NCBI RefSeq assembly: GCF_040436365.1
Contig: NZ_AP026369.1
Coordinates: forward strand, 2,156,501 to 2,220,500
Direction: 5' to 3'
DNA: 64,000 bases
DNA from: Hydrogenimonas sp. SS33
GTDB taxonomy: Bacteria; Campylobacterota; Campylobacteria; Campylobacterales; Hydrogenimonadaceae
Under the pieces are notes generated by a model. The model had not been told where the DNA came from and did no database searches. It saw only the letters and a list, made by a program, of their open reading frames with translations. Below, piece after piece: positions 25,524 to 35,454 of the stretch. The position numbers were made by a program, and so were the translations under genes. How positions within the stretch are numbered: the first letter of the stretch is position 1; the number at the start of each line of letters is the position of its first letter.

Positions 25524-26014
25524 TTCGCTTTTCCGTTGTAGATGATGTAGGGGCGCTTGAAGACGCCGATCTCTTTACCCGTTTTTTCGATGGCTTCCAT
25601 CCCTCTTTCCACCGCTTCGTCGGGTTCGAAATCCTTTGCATCGTCCGGAGTTTCGTTTTCGAGCATCACCCGCTTGAGAGCGTTGAGGGGGTTGGGCTGG
25701 CTGTAGATGTAGGCGATGAGGTGTCGCGACTTCAGCCGCGGCAGCTCATCGAGGTAGATACGGTAGGTATACCGCTTCGCCATGGCGGGTTTGCCGAAGA
25801 TGAAATGCATGAAGCGGCGGGAGACGGAACACCTTGGGTCGACGAAAAGGTCGATGATTTTGGGGCCGTGACCGTAGGTGATAGCCAGGGGTGCGATAGC
25901 GGCCAGCTCCTTTTTCACCTGCGCGGGGGGAAGTTTCTGCAGGGGTCGGCCTCCGGCATGGAGCATCGTTGCACAGAAAAACATCGGCAGGAGGAGGCGG
26001 CACCATCTTTTCAT
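25520..26014 (-). CDS. Exported thioredoxin-fold-like protein before RND exporter
   Basis: A 164-residue protein starting MKRWCRLLLPMFFCATMLHA, a signal peptide. The segment IIDLFVDPRCSVSRRFMHF resembles the active-site strand of DsbG/thioredoxin-like proteins, but CxxC is replaced by CSVS, leaving one cysteine. It lacks a leader: a minus-strand TATAAT sits only 7 bases before the ATG. It is co-translated with the RND exporter and may serve as its periplasmic partner. Assignment to the fold is tentative. Confidence 0.7.
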   Translation of the reverse strand: MKRWCRLLLPMFFCATMLHAGGRPLQKLPPAQVKKELAAIAPLAITYGHGPKIIDLFVDPRCSVSRRFMHFIFGKPAMAKRYTYRIYLDELPRLKSRHLIAYIYSQPNPLNALKRVMLENETPDDAKDFEPDEAVERGMEAIEKTGKEIGVFKRPYIIYNGKAK

Positions 26015-26021
26015 AAGCACC

Positions 26022-26073
26022 ATTATAACATCAGTTATAAATAAAAATAATGGGTTCGGCAATCCGGTATAAT
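26022..26073. promoter_or_regulatory. Divergent promoters around inverted repeat TTATAAC-ATCA-GTTATAA
   Basis: A perfect seven-base inverted repeat with four-base spacer spans 26023-26040. It overlaps the minus-strand -10 box (26022-26027) of the RND operon. A plus-strand -10 TATAAT (26068-26073) serves the asparaginase-like gene. The core 15-mer TAACATCAGTTATAA recurs at 53890-53904 before the second RND operon. Confidence 0.6.
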
Positions 26074-26079
26074 TTTTTC

Positions 26080-26589
26080 ATGGAACAGATTCGACTATTC
26101 AACACCGGCGGAACCTTCAACAAACGGTACGACCCCATCGCCGGGGAGCTTGTGGTGCCCAGGGACGATCGGTCGGTGGTGCGGGCGGCGGAGGCGTTCG
26201 CCGTCAACTGCCCCTTCGTCGTGGAGGGGCTCATCTACAAAGACAGCCTGGAGATGGGGGAGGAAGAGAGAGAACTGCTGGCGACGGCGGTGGCGACGGC
26301 CCCCGAGGAGAGGATCGTCGTCGTCCACGGCACCGACACGATGGACAAAAGCGCCGCCGCCGTGGCGGCGTGGCTGGGGGAGGAGAGCTTTAAGCGGGTC
26401 ATCTTCACCGGGGCGATGGTCCCCTTCTCCATCGACCCGGTGGAGGCGACGGCAAACCTGGCCCTCGCCCTGGGGGCATCGGCCCATCTCGCCCCCGGCG
26501 TCTACATCGCAATGCACGGGCTGGTGCTGCCCCATGCCCAAATACGCAAAAACCGCCAAACCGGCCTTTTCGAGAGGGTTTCCGGGTGA
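26080..26589 (+). CDS. Half-size asparaginase-like protein
   Basis: A 169-residue protein covering only the N-terminal domain of type I/II L-asparaginase (full enzymes are about 330). Both catalytic threonine motifs are present: NTGGTFNK near the start and HGTDTMD near residue 90. The C-terminal domain is absent and no remnant follows, since addB begins directly by a GTGA overlap. It may act as a dimer or on another amide. TATAAT lies 6 bases before the ATG, which suggests a leaderless transcript. Confidence 0.82.
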   Translation: MEQIRLFNTGGTFNKRYDPIAGELVVPRDDRSVVRAAEAFAVNCPFVVEGLIYKDSLEMGEEERELLATAVATAPEERIVVVHGTDTMDKSAAAVAAWLGEESFKRVIFTGAMVPFSIDPVEATANLALALGASAHLAPGVYIAMHGLVLPHAQIRKNRQTGLFERVSG

Positions 26590-28874
26590 ATGCCGTCGTC
26601 TTCAGCACCTTCCGGCAGGTGCGCGACTTCGTCGGCGCCCGCGACAATGCCCTGCTGCCCAAACTCTACACGATGGAGGAGTTTCTCTCCCGCCTCGTCG
26701 TGGTTCCCGGCCGCATCTTCGCCGACGGGCCGAGCCGGGTGCTCTACCTCTACCGCGCCATCGAGACGATGGACCTCTCCAAACTCGGGTTTGAAAAGAG
26801 TTTTCTGGGATTCGTCGAAAACGCCGATTTCGTCTTCCGCTTTTTCGAGGAGCTGAGTGCCGAAAAAGTGGGCATCGACGCCCTGCGGGGGGCGGACATG
26901 TACGCCGAATACGAAGAGCACCTGAGTCTTTTGGAAAAGGTGTGGGAGCGATACCGGCAGGTGCTGGAGGCCGACGGGCTGGTCGATCGGGTCACGATGC
27001 CCGACTACCGCCTGAACGAGGGGTTTTTGCGGCAGTTTGGGCGCATCGACATCCACATCGACGGCTACCTGAGCCGCTTCGAGCTGGAGGTGTTGCGTCG
27101 CGCCGCTAAAGTGCCCGATACGCAAATTTGTCTACACTTCGAAACGACCCCCTACAACGCCCGCCTCAAAGCGCGGCTGGGGCTGGAAGAGCTGCCGGCC
27201 CATCGGCGTGTCCGTTACGATTTTGGCAGGAAAGCGGTGCTCGAAAGCGCGTCCCTGGCCCCTTTGAACCCGGACAAAGTGACGGTGGCCGCTTTCGAAG
27301 ACCGGATGAACCAGGCCGCCTTCGTGCTGGAGCGGGTGGCGCGGTTCGTGGAGGAGGGGGCGGACCCGGCAAAGGTCGCCGTGGTGCTCCCCGACGAAAG
27401 CTTCGCCGAGTACCTGCGCCTCTTCGACGAACATCGCAACTTCAACTACGCCATGGGCATCCCCTTCTCCCAGAGCCGCTACTTCCGCCGCCTGGCCGAC
27501 CTCTACGACGCGTTGGGCGGCCGGAGCGAGAGTGCGCGCCTCAAGATGGAGGGCGATCCCCTCGTCGAGGCTTTCGGGAAGGTGGAGGATTTCGACGGCT
27601 TCATGGCCTTTCTGGAGGCACTGGAAGTGACGCCCCGGGAGCTTCGGGTCATCGACGAAGTCAAATTCGGCTTCGCCCGCTACGCCCCGCTGCTGGACCA
27701 CGCCGAGTCTCTCCAACTGCTCCATACGTGGCTGCGGCAGCTCGAAGATCTCAGCATGGACGACACGGAGGGGGGCAGGGTGACCGTCATGGGGGTGCTG
27801 GAGAGCCGGGGGCAGCGGTTTGACGGCGTGGTCCTCGTCGATTTCAACGAAGAGGTGGTCCCCAGCGTCGGCGAAAAAGACCTCTTTCTCAACTCCGCCC
27901 TTCGCGAGCGCGCCGGGATGCCGACGCGAAAGCAGAAGGAGAACCTGCAGAAACACTACTACTACCGGCTGTTACGAGACGCCGAGAGGGCGGCGGTCGC
28001 CTATGTCAAAAACGAACAGATGCAGCCCAGCCGCTTCCTGATACAGCTGGGCCTGGCCGAGTCGGAGACGAAAGACGGCCTCTACCGCGCCATTTTGCTG
28101 CCCGACCGCCCTCTGCCGTCGCATTTCGACGGGGTTGTGGAGGGCCCCAATCCCCTTCGCCTGGAACCGAAACTGACCCCGACGAAGCTCAAGGACCTGC
28201 TGCTCTGCCCCCGCCGGTTTTACTACCGCTACCGGCTTGGCATCCGCCCCGATGAGGAGGAGCGGGAAGAGGTGGTCGGGACGATGATCCACGATGCCCT
28301 GGAGGCGGCGGCACGGGCGAAGGCGGGCTTCGGGAGTGCCGAAAGCTACTTCGCCTTCGTGATGGACCGCCTCTACGCCAAAGCTTCCACCCCGATGCGG
28401 CGCTTCGACATCGCCCTGGGCTGGGAGGAGCGGCTGCGCGATTTTTGCGAGCGGGACTACGAGCGCCTCATGCACAGCACCCAGGCGGCCCTGGAAGCGT
28501 GGTGCGAGACGGAGTACGGCGGCTTTCAGCTCTCCAGCCGCGTCGACCGGGTCGACGTCACCGCCGATACGGTGCGGATGATCGACTACAAAACCACGTC
28601 GAAGATGAGAGAGCTTCTGAAAGATGAAAACGATTTTCAGCTCTGCTTCTACCATGTCTGGGCGCAGCGGAAGTGGCCAGACAGACGCATCGTGACGGTA
28701 TACGAGGACCTCTACGGCGGCGAAACGGTGGCCGTCGACAGCGAGGCACGCATGGCCGACTTCGCCCGCGTGCTGGAGGAGGCCGCGGCACCCGAAACCG
28801 TCAATTTCGCCAAAACGGACGACCTGAAGGCGTGCCGCTACTGCGACTACGCCACCGCCTGCGGAAGAAGCTGA
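26586..28874 (+). CDS. addB: AddB-like nuclease/helicase subunit
   Basis: A 762-residue protein. The N-terminal part is an inactivated helicase-like region. The C-terminal PD-(D/E)XK nuclease has IHDALEAAARAK and RVDRVDVTADTVRMIDYKT (Asp, Lys of the active site). Cysteines at LLLCPRRFYY (about 540) and C750, C753, C759 fit the AddB iron-sulfur staple. With AddA it resects double-strand breaks for recombination. GTG start overlapping the asparaginase-like stop. Confidence 0.87.
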   Translation: MNAVVFSTFRQVRDFVGARDNALLPKLYTMEEFLSRLVVVPGRIFADGPSRVLYLYRAIETMDLSKLGFEKSFLGFVENADFVFRFFEELSAEKVGIDALRGADMYAEYEEHLSLLEKVWERYRQVLEADGLVDRVTMPDYRLNEGFLRQFGRIDIHIDGYLSRFELEVLRRAAKVPDTQICLHFETTPYNARLKARLGLEELPAHRRVRYDFGRKAVLESASLAPLNPDKVTVAAFEDRMNQAAFVLERVARFVEEGADPAKVAVVLPDESFAEYLRLFDEHRNFNYAMGIPFSQSRYFRRLADLYDALGGRSESARLKMEGDPLVEAFGKVEDFDGFMAFLEALEVTPRELRVIDEVKFGFARYAPLLDHAESLQLLHTWLRQLEDLSMDDTEGGRVTVMGVLESRGQRFDGVVLVDFNEEVVPSVGEKDLFLNSALRERAGMPTRKQKENLQKHYYYRLLRDAERAAVAYVKNEQMQPSRFLIQLGLAESETKDGLYRAILLPDRPLPSHFDGVVEGPNPLRLEPKLTPTKLKDLLLCPRRFYYRYRLGIRPDEEEREEVVGTMIHDALEAAARAKAGFGSAESYFAFVMDRLYAKASTPMRRFDIALGWEERLRDFCERDYERLMHSTQAALEAWCETEYGGFQLSSRVDRVDVTADTVRMIDYKTTSKMRELLKDENDFQLCFYHVWAQRKWPDRRIVTVYEDLYGGETVAVDSEARMADFARVLEEAAAPETVNFAKTDDLKACRYCDYATACGRS

Positions 28875-28876
28875 TG

Positions 28877-28882
28877 TATAAT
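28877..28882 (+). promoter_or_regulatory. -10 box before the PilZ protein
   Basis: TATAAT lies 28 bases upstream of the ATG at 28911, just after the addB stop. Confidence 0.45.
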
Positions 28883-28910
28883 CACAAAAAAACGATCACT
28901 GGCAGATAAA

Positions 28911-30785
28911 ATGGCAAGAGAGACCTTTTTCAGACGATTGCGGCTTTTCAGGACCCTGGCGGTGACGCCGCCGGGAAACGAGGATTTCATCTGGTGCGGT
29001 GAGGCGGATGAGGGGAGCTGCCGGCGTCTCGACTATGAAGCCCTCTCGGCGGACGATGCCAAAAGCCCGCCGCATCTTGTGCTCTTTTGCTATTCCGACG
29101 ACCCGGCGCAGTGCGAAGCGATGGAGGCGGCGGCCGGAAAGATCGACGCGCTCCGTCCCTGGGCCCTGCTGATCTTCGCCCGGAAGGAGGCGATGGCTTC
29201 GGCGATGCCCTTCGCGCTGAAGCACCATGCCTTCGGGCTCTACCCTCTCTCCTCCGAAGAGGCCCAGATGCGGGCGGTCGCCACCGCCCTGCCGGGGATG
29301 CTGGAGCGGATTCAGGAGCAGGGGCGCCTGACACAGCTGCAAAAGGTGACGGAGATGGCGCCGGCGGAGGTGCTCATCGGCGAAAAGGGCCAGCCCCTCT
29401 ACCTGAACAGGGCGGCGAAAGGGCTCTTCGGCGTCGAAGAGGCCGCAAGCTTCGGCAAAGAGGTGCTTCCCGGACTGGCACTGGAGCCGCTGGAGGGGCG
29501 GAAGGATCCGCTGGGGGTCCTCTCTCTCGATCGGCTGAGGCTGCTGACGCTCAGGGGAGAGCCTTCGCCCTCCGGCGAGAGGCTCTACACCTTCATCCCC
29601 TTTTCGGGAGATCTGGACATCGGCGACACCCGGTACCTCTCCCGGGTGGAGTTTATCGACCGGCTCAAAGACAGGCTGGCCCTCGGCCTGGAAGAGAGCA
29701 GCCTCTCGGTCCTGCTGGTGAAACTCGAAAATTTCGATACGGTCGCCAGAAGCATCGGCTGGATCGAAGCCAACGCGGTTTTGATACGGTTCGGCGAACT
29801 TTTGCAGGAGCATTTCGGTCCGATGGAGGTGTTGGGGCTCTGGCACCGGGATATGCCCGTCGCCTTTTTCGAAAACCGTGACATCGAAAGACTTCAGGAA
29901 CAGATCAAGGGTTTCGTGGCGGAGATGAAGCTTTTCGACTTCGGCCACAATGTCACCCTCTCCGCCGAATTTACCCTCGTCAAGATTGGGGAGGAGGATC
30001 TCAACGGCCTGATCAACCTGATCGAGAAGGAGTACGAGGGGGAACTCTCGGTGCGGGATACGAAAGCCTTCACCCTCTACAAGACCGGAAGCAACCACGC
30101 CACACCCGACGAGAGCCAGCTGCTGCGGCAGTTTTTCACCAACATCATGGCCAACGACCTGCCGGTGAAGCTTCTCAACATCTACAAGGGGCTTCCCATT
30201 TCGACGCCGACGAAAATCCTGAAGATGGAGGAGGGAAAGATCGTCGTCAAGGCGGAGAAACTGCAGAAGTTCGTCATGGCACAGGAGAGGAAGGTGGTGT
30301 TCCAGTCCCCCCACCTGCCCGGGGACGTGGAGGCGGACATCCACCTGGTGGATGAGAAGCGGCCGCTGGCCATCGTCAAAAACCTCCGGATGCTCCACTC
30401 CTCCGTCAACAACCGCAAACATACGCGGGTCAATGTCACCTCCCGCCTTCCCATCGCCATTTCGGAGGGGAAAAAGCAGTATACCGGCTATATTCAGGAC
30501 CTCTCCGTCAACTCCATCGCCGTCCTTTTCAATGCGGGAAAATTCGAAGAGAACGTTTTACGGGAGAAAAGGGTCGAAGCCTCTTTCCGCCTCCCCTGGG
30601 AGAACGAGGAGGGGTTCGTCAATGTGCAGGTCGCGGCGAAGATCCTCTTCAACCGTGACGAGGGGGAACACCACAAAGCGGTGTTGATCCTCGAACCGGA
30701 CGATATGACCGAGAGCTTCCTTTTTGACTACGTCTACAAACGGCAGAAGGAGCTGATCAGGGAGATCAGGAGCCGCATCACATGA
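28911..30785 (+). CDS. Multi-domain protein with cyclase-like and PilZ domains
   Basis: A 624-residue cytoplasmic protein. Residues 1-130 look like a response-regulator-like fold and about 140-230 a PAS-like fold. About 245-400 is a GGDEF-like domain lacking the GGDEF signature (the site reads LWHRDMPVAFF), so inactive as a cyclase. About 405-500 resembles a YcgR-type N-domain, and 503-600 is a PilZ domain with NNRKHTRVNV (RxxxR-type) and DLSVNSIAV (D/NxSxxG-like). It should bind c-di-GMP. Its stop overlaps addA (ATGA), placing it between addB and addA. Confidence 0.83.
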   Translation: MARETFFRRLRLFRTLAVTPPGNEDFIWCGEADEGSCRRLDYEALSADDAKSPPHLVLFCYSDDPAQCEAMEAAAGKIDALRPWALLIFARKEAMASAMPFALKHHAFGLYPLSSEEAQMRAVATALPGMLERIQEQGRLTQLQKVTEMAPAEVLIGEKGQPLYLNRAAKGLFGVEEAASFGKEVLPGLALEPLEGRKDPLGVLSLDRLRLLTLRGEPSPSGERLYTFIPFSGDLDIGDTRYLSRVEFIDRLKDRLALGLEESSLSVLLVKLENFDTVARSIGWIEANAVLIRFGELLQEHFGPMEVLGLWHRDMPVAFFENRDIERLQEQIKGFVAEMKLFDFGHNVTLSAEFTLVKIGEEDLNGLINLIEKEYEGELSVRDTKAFTLYKTGSNHATPDESQLLRQFFTNIMANDLPVKLLNIYKGLPISTPTKILKMEEGKIVVKAEKLQKFVMAQERKVVFQSPHLPGDVEADIHLVDEKRPLAIVKNLRMLHSSVNNRKHTRVNVTSRLPIAISEGKKQYTGYIQDLSVNSIAVLFNAGKFEENVLREKRVEASFRLPWENEEGFVNVQVAAKILFNRDEGEHHKAVLILEPDDMTESFLFDYVYKRQKELIREIRSRIT

Positions 30786-33433
30786 GTTCGCCGAAAATGC
30801 CGCGGCTGCTGGCGCTCTCGGCGAGTGCGGGCAGCGGCAAGACCTTCGCCCTGGTCGCGCGCTATATCGCCCTGCTCTTTACCGGGGCGCGCCCTTCGGA
30901 GATATTGGCCATCACCTTCACCAACAAGGCGGCGGGGGAGATGCGCGAGCGGGTGACGTCGGCGCTGGCGTCGCTGCCGGAGGCGATGATTCCCGCCATC
31001 GCCGAAGCGAGCGGACTGAGCGAAGCCGGACTGCAGGCGCGCCGGCCCGAGGTGCTGCGCCGCTTCCTGGAGAGCGACCTGAAGGTGATGACGATCGACA
31101 GCTTCATCCACCAGGTGCTGCGAAAATTCTGCTGGTACGCAGGGCTGGATGCCGATTTCGAGATCGCTTCGACGCCGAAGGAGCGCTTTTTCGAAGCCTT
31201 TCTGGAATCGCTGGACGACAAAACCTACGCCGGCATGGTCGATTTCGCCCGATTCGAAGCCCAAAAGAGCGGCAGCATCGTCGATTTTTTCGAACTGCTC
31301 TACGAAAAGGAGAAGGAGCTTCCCCCGCTGCCGCAGGAGGCAGACCCCTACGACGAGCGTGAAGTGATGAAGTGGGCCCATAAAATCCGCGACCATTTCC
31401 TCGCCGCGAAGGTGAGCGACCGGGCCAGGAAGGCGTTGGACAAAAACAGCGCCCGGGAGGTGGCGGCGGCCTCCTGGTTTTCCAAAGAGAGCCTCGACTA
31501 CTGGGACTTCAAGAAGGGGTACACCCCCGAGGTGGATGGGTGGTTCAAAGCGCTCAAACGGGCCGTCGCCGACTACTACCGCCGCAAGGAGCGCTACTAC
31601 CTGGCCCGGATGCACCGCCTCTTTGGGCGCTACCTGGAGGTGAGAAACGGCCATATCCGGCAGACCGGGCAGCTCCATTTCAAAGATATCGAGCACTTCA
31701 CCTACGACCTGCTGCGGCGGCCGGAGTTCACGGACTTCCTCTATTTCCGCCTCGACGCGCGCATCTCGCACCTGCTTTTCGACGAGTTTCAGGACACTTC
31801 CGTCACCCAGTACCGGCTCTTCGAGCCGATCATCGCCGAGATCGCGTCGGCGCAGACGGGACGGAGCTTTTTCTACGTGGGCGACACGAAACAGTCGATC
31901 TACCGCTTCCGGGGCGGGCAGAAGGCGCTGTTTGACCATGTGGCACGCCGCTTCGACATTCCCGTGGAGCACTTGAGGGTCAACTACCGCTCCAGGGAGG
32001 CCATCGTCGGTTTCGTCAACCGCACTTTTCCCTATGTGCAGCCTCCCCAGGAGGCGGTGCGGGAAGGGGGCCTGGTCGAGGTTCGCGAAGGCGACCCCCT
32101 CGAAGAGGGGCTGAAGGTGGTCGAGTCGCTCCTTGGTGCCGGCATCGCGCCGGAGGCGATCGCCATTCTGGTCCACGACAACAAAGAGATTCTCGAAGTG
32201 GGCGACGCCATCAAGGCGCGATTCGGCCTGGAGATCGCCACCCACAAGCGGGCCCGCGTCGCGTCGCAGCCGACGGCGGCGGCGATCATCGAGGCGATGC
32301 GCTTGCTCTATGCCCGCAGCCGGGGCAGGAGCGGCGACCTCCATCGCCTCAATTTCCTGGCGCTGACGGGCCGGGACTACGACCCCGCTTTTGCCGTCGA
32401 CATCCCCTTGGAGCGCCCGACGAAGATGGTCAGGCGCCTCATGGAGACCTACGGCCTGGCGGACGAAGCGTCGATGCGGCTGCTGGAGTTCACCATTCCC
32501 CTGCACGATTTGACCGAATTTGTCGTGGAGGTGGCCCGTTACGACGAGGAGCTGCCGCCCAGGGAGGTCAAAGGGATCCAGGTGCTGACGATCCACAAAT
32601 CCAAAGGGCTGGAGTTCGAGCATGTCATCGTGCTGGACCGCTTCGGCAAAGGGGCCGGCGACCGCGCCACCGTCCTTTTCGAGTATGAGGATATTGCCCT
32701 GCGGCGCATCTGGATGAAGTTCAAAAACCGGGAGGCGGTGGACGGGGAGTACGCCGCCGCCAAGGGGAAAGAGGAGCGGCTCAAAGCCGAGGATGCGATG
32801 AACCGCACCTACGTCGCCTTCACCCGCGCCGGCAGTGCCCTTTTTGTGGTGAAAAAGGAGAAGCAGTCCGCCTTCGAGGGGCTGGAGCTGCCCGTCGGCC
32901 GCATCGGCAGCCTGCCGCCCGCCGGCCCGACCTCTCCGCCGGCGCCGAAACCCGCACCCCTGCGCGTGGAACTTCGCGACTACGGCCGCCAGGCGGTGAC
33001 GGTGCAGCCGGAGAGGTACGAAGCCAACGACTTCGCCGCCATCTACCTGGGCCAGGGGGTCCACTACCTCTTCGAAACCGACGACTTCGACGCCTTTTTG
33101 AACCGCTACGGGCGCCTCTGCGACCCGCTGCAGGCCAGAGCCCTCTACGAAGCGGGCAGGGACCTTCCCGCCTACCGGGCATTGACGGAAGGAAAAGTGA
33201 CCCATGAACTTCCCTATGTGTACAACCGGGAGATGGGTATTGTCGATCTTTTCGTCGATCGGGGCGAGAGCGGAGTGATCATCGACTACAAAACCGTTAC
33301 GCCCCACGACATCGAACCGTACCGCCGGCAGCTGCACCGCTACAAAGATGCACTCTCGGCCCTTGTCCCGGGAAAACGCATCGAAACCTATCTCTATTTC
33401 CTCGACCGCCTTGAACTGGTCCGTGTCGGGTGA
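30782..33433 (+). CDS. addA: AddA-like helicase-nuclease (RecB family)
   Basis: An 883-residue UvrD/RecB helicase. Walker A SASAGSGKT (13-21), motif II LLFDEFQDTS, GDTKQSIYRFRGG (motif III region), VNYRSRE (motif IV), VLTIHKSKGLEF (motif V region) and NRTYVAFTRA (motif VI). A C-terminal nuclease carries GIVDLFVDRG and IIDYKT. Works with AddB to process DNA ends. It is shorter than AddA of Firmicutes, as usual for Campylobacterota. Translationally coupled to the PilZ gene upstream. Confidence 0.92.
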   Translation: MSSPKMPRLLALSASAGSGKTFALVARYIALLFTGARPSEILAITFTNKAAGEMRERVTSALASLPEAMIPAIAEASGLSEAGLQARRPEVLRRFLESDLKVMTIDSFIHQVLRKFCWYAGLDADFEIASTPKERFFEAFLESLDDKTYAGMVDFARFEAQKSGSIVDFFELLYEKEKELPPLPQEADPYDEREVMKWAHKIRDHFLAAKVSDRARKALDKNSAREVAAASWFSKESLDYWDFKKGYTPEVDGWFKALKRAVADYYRRKERYYLARMHRLFGRYLEVRNGHIRQTGQLHFKDIEHFTYDLLRRPEFTDFLYFRLDARISHLLFDEFQDTSVTQYRLFEPIIAEIASAQTGRSFFYVGDTKQSIYRFRGGQKALFDHVARRFDIPVEHLRVNYRSREAIVGFVNRTFPYVQPPQEAVREGGLVEVREGDPLEEGLKVVESLLGAGIAPEAIAILVHDNKEILEVGDAIKARFGLEIATHKRARVASQPTAAAIIEAMRLLYARSRGRSGDLHRLNFLALTGRDYDPAFAVDIPLERPTKMVRRLMETYGLADEASMRLLEFTIPLHDLTEFVVEVARYDEELPPREVKGIQVLTIHKSKGLEFEHVIVLDRFGKGAGDRATVLFEYEDIALRRIWMKFKNREAVDGEYAAAKGKEERLKAEDAMNRTYVAFTRAGSALFVVKKEKQSAFEGLELPVGRIGSLPPAGPTSPPAPKPAPLRVELRDYGRQAVTVQPERYEANDFAAIYLGQGVHYLFETDDFDAFLNRYGRLCDPLQARALYEAGRDLPAYRALTEGKVTHELPYVYNREMGIVDLFVDRGESGVIIDYKTVTPHDIEPYRRQLHRYKDALSALVPGKRIETYLYFLDRLELVRVG

Positions 33434-33618
33434 CTTTCACCGGGGCCGTGTTTTTAAGAATCAAAATAAATAAAATTGCATTGTATTTAAATATATAACA
33501 ATAATGAATCACAGTTGCGTGTGCAAAATTCCTTTTTTTTCTCTTGAAACGGCTGAAATCGGCCATTTTGGAAGCCTTTTTGCTAAGAGTTCCATCGATT
33601 TTATAAAGTGCCGATATT

Positions 33619-35454
33619 GTGTTAGACAAGAGTTTCGAAAAAAGGGAACGGGTGAAGTTCGAAAAACCGTTGGAGTCATGCACTCTCCTCTATGTGGAGG
33701 ATGAAAAAGAGGTCCGAAGCCGTATTGTCTCCTTCCTGGCGAGCCGCGTCAAAACAGTGTGGTATGCCCGTAACGGGGAAGAGGGGCTGCGTCTCTACGA
33801 AGCCAACAAACCCGACATCATTGTGACCGATCTGAAGATGCCGAAGATGGACGGCATCCGTATGGCGAAACTGATCCGTGCGGAGAATGCCGACATTCCC
33901 ATTTTGCTGACCGCCGCGTATGGAGACGAGCATCGGCTTTTCCATGCCATCGAAGCGAAGATCACCGGATTTATACGCAAACCGCTCAGGGTGAACGAAC
34001 TGCTTCATGCCCTAGAGGATGTGGCTAAGAAGATCACCTATGACCGGGCCCGCATGCGGGTGCAGGCGACCATGGCCCAGCACTATCTGGCCATTGAAGA
34101 GGAGGCACTGCTTATCTACATTGACAGCAAAGGAGATATCAAGAAGATCAACGAACCGATGTCCCTGCTGCTCAACTACCCCTCCGACCTGCTGGAGGGA
34201 GAACCTTTCGAAGCCCTGCTCTACAAAGACCATAACTTCCCGAAATACCGTTCCCTTTTCGAAGCGATCGACAATGGGAACAGCTGGCACGGCGAGATTC
34301 ATCTGCAGACCCAGCTCGACATGGAACTCACTTTCAAAGCCACGCTGGTGCCCATTTTCGATACGGACCGCCCCCAGTACCAGTTCATGATGCTGTTGGA
34401 GGACATCACGGAGCTGGTCAACTACCGGAAAATTCTCAAAAACGAACTGGACGAAACCCAGAATACCCTGCAGGAGAAGATCCACTTTCTGGAACAGTAC
34501 CAGAACGCCATCAACGAAGGGACGGCGATCTGCCGTTTCACGGAAGAGGGGACCATCCTCAGGAGCGACCGCCGCTTCGACACCATTTTCGGTTTCGAAG
34601 AGAACCGGAAGGTGAAACGCTCCTTCTACGAGCTTTGCCCCAATGCCGAGACGGTGCTGCGCAGGCAGCTGCTCAATGCGGTCAGAAAGCGGGTGACGCT
34701 GCGAAAACGCATCCGCTGCGTGGGGAAAGAGAACAGCTTCCACGTCACCGACTCCATCTTCATCCCCATCTACCGGATCAACGGTGAGATCGAAGAGATC
34801 ATCAGTATCCACAACGACATTACCGATATCATCAAGCTCAACGAAGAGATACGCACGACCCAGAAGGAGCTGCTCTACATTCTCGGCGAAGTGGCGGAGA
34901 GCCGGTCGCGGGAGACGGGCAACCACGTCAAAAGGGTGGCGGAATACAGCCGTCTGCTGGCGACACTCGCAGGGCTGGAGGACGACGATGTGGAGCTGCT
35001 CTATATCGTCGCCCCGATGCACGATGTGGGCAAGATCGCCATCCCCGACAGTATCCTTCTCAAGGCGGGGCCGTTGACTGCGGAGGAGACGGAAGTGATG
35101 AAACGCCACACCCTGATCGGCGGCGAACTCTTCGGCCGGTCGGAGCGCCCCTTCATGAAAGCGGCCCGTATCGTGGCGCTGGAACATCATGAAAATTATG
35201 ACGGATCCGGTTATCCCTTTGGAAAAAAAGGGGAAGAGATCCATGTTTTCGGAAGGATTGTCGCCATTACCGATGTCTTCGACGCTCTCAGCGTCGACAG
35301 GGTCTACAAAAAAGGATGGCCGGTGGAAGATGTGATCGATTTCATGCGCAGACAGCGAGGGCGTAAATTTGATCCCCTGCTGATCGATCTCTTCCTGGAA
35401 AATATCGATCTGTTTCTGGAGATCCGCAACAATCTGAAACCGGCCGATCAGTAG
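33619..35454 (+). CDS. Response regulator with PAS and HD-GYP domain
   Basis: A 611-residue protein with GTG start. A receiver domain (about 20-140) has phosphoacceptor DLKMPKMDG. Two PAS-like domains follow (about 160-270 and 295-400), then an HD-GYP phosphodiesterase (about 415-605) with APMHDVGKIAIPD, EHHENYDGSGYP and RIVAITDVFDALS. It should hydrolyse c-di-GMP when phosphorylated. It converges with the GGDEF regulator and shares 7 bp with it, so the two opposite activities sit tail to tail. The upstream 185 bp is A+T-rich promoter-like sequence. Confidence 0.9.
   Translation: MLDKSFEKRERVKFEKPLESCTLLYVEDEKEVRSRIVSFLASRVKTVWYARNGEEGLRLYEANKPDIIVTDLKMPKMDGIRMAKLIRAENADIPILLTAAYGDEHRLFHAIEAKITGFIRKPLRVNELLHALEDVAKKITYDRARMRVQATMAQHYLAIEEEALLIYIDSKGDIKKINEPMSLLLNYPSDLLEGEPFEALLYKDHNFPKYRSLFEAIDNGNSWHGEIHLQTQLDMELTFKATLVPIFDTDRPQYQFMMLLEDITELVNYRKILKNELDETQNTLQEKIHFLEQYQNAINEGTAICRFTEEGTILRSDRRFDTIFGFEENRKVKRSFYELCPNAETVLRRQLLNAVRKRVTLRKRIRCVGKENSFHVTDSIFIPIYRINGEIEEIISIHNDITDIIKLNEEIRTTQKELLYILGEVAESRSRETGNHVKRVAEYSRLLATLAGLEDDDVELLYIVAPMHDVGKIAIPDSILLKAGPLTAEETEVMKRHTLIGGELFGRSERPFMKAARIVALEHHENYDGSGYPFGKKGEEIHVFGRIVAITDVFDALSVDRVYKKGWPVEDVIDFMRRQRGRKFDPLLIDLFLENIDLFLEIRNNLKPADQ

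Noticed and set aside
28911-30785. Active diguanylate cyclase at 28911
   Set aside because: The GGDEF signature is absent; the site reads LWHRDMP, so only a receptor role through PilZ is supported.
30734-33337. 867-codon minus-strand open frame
   Set aside because: Antisense to addA; no motif, while addA shows all helicase motifs.
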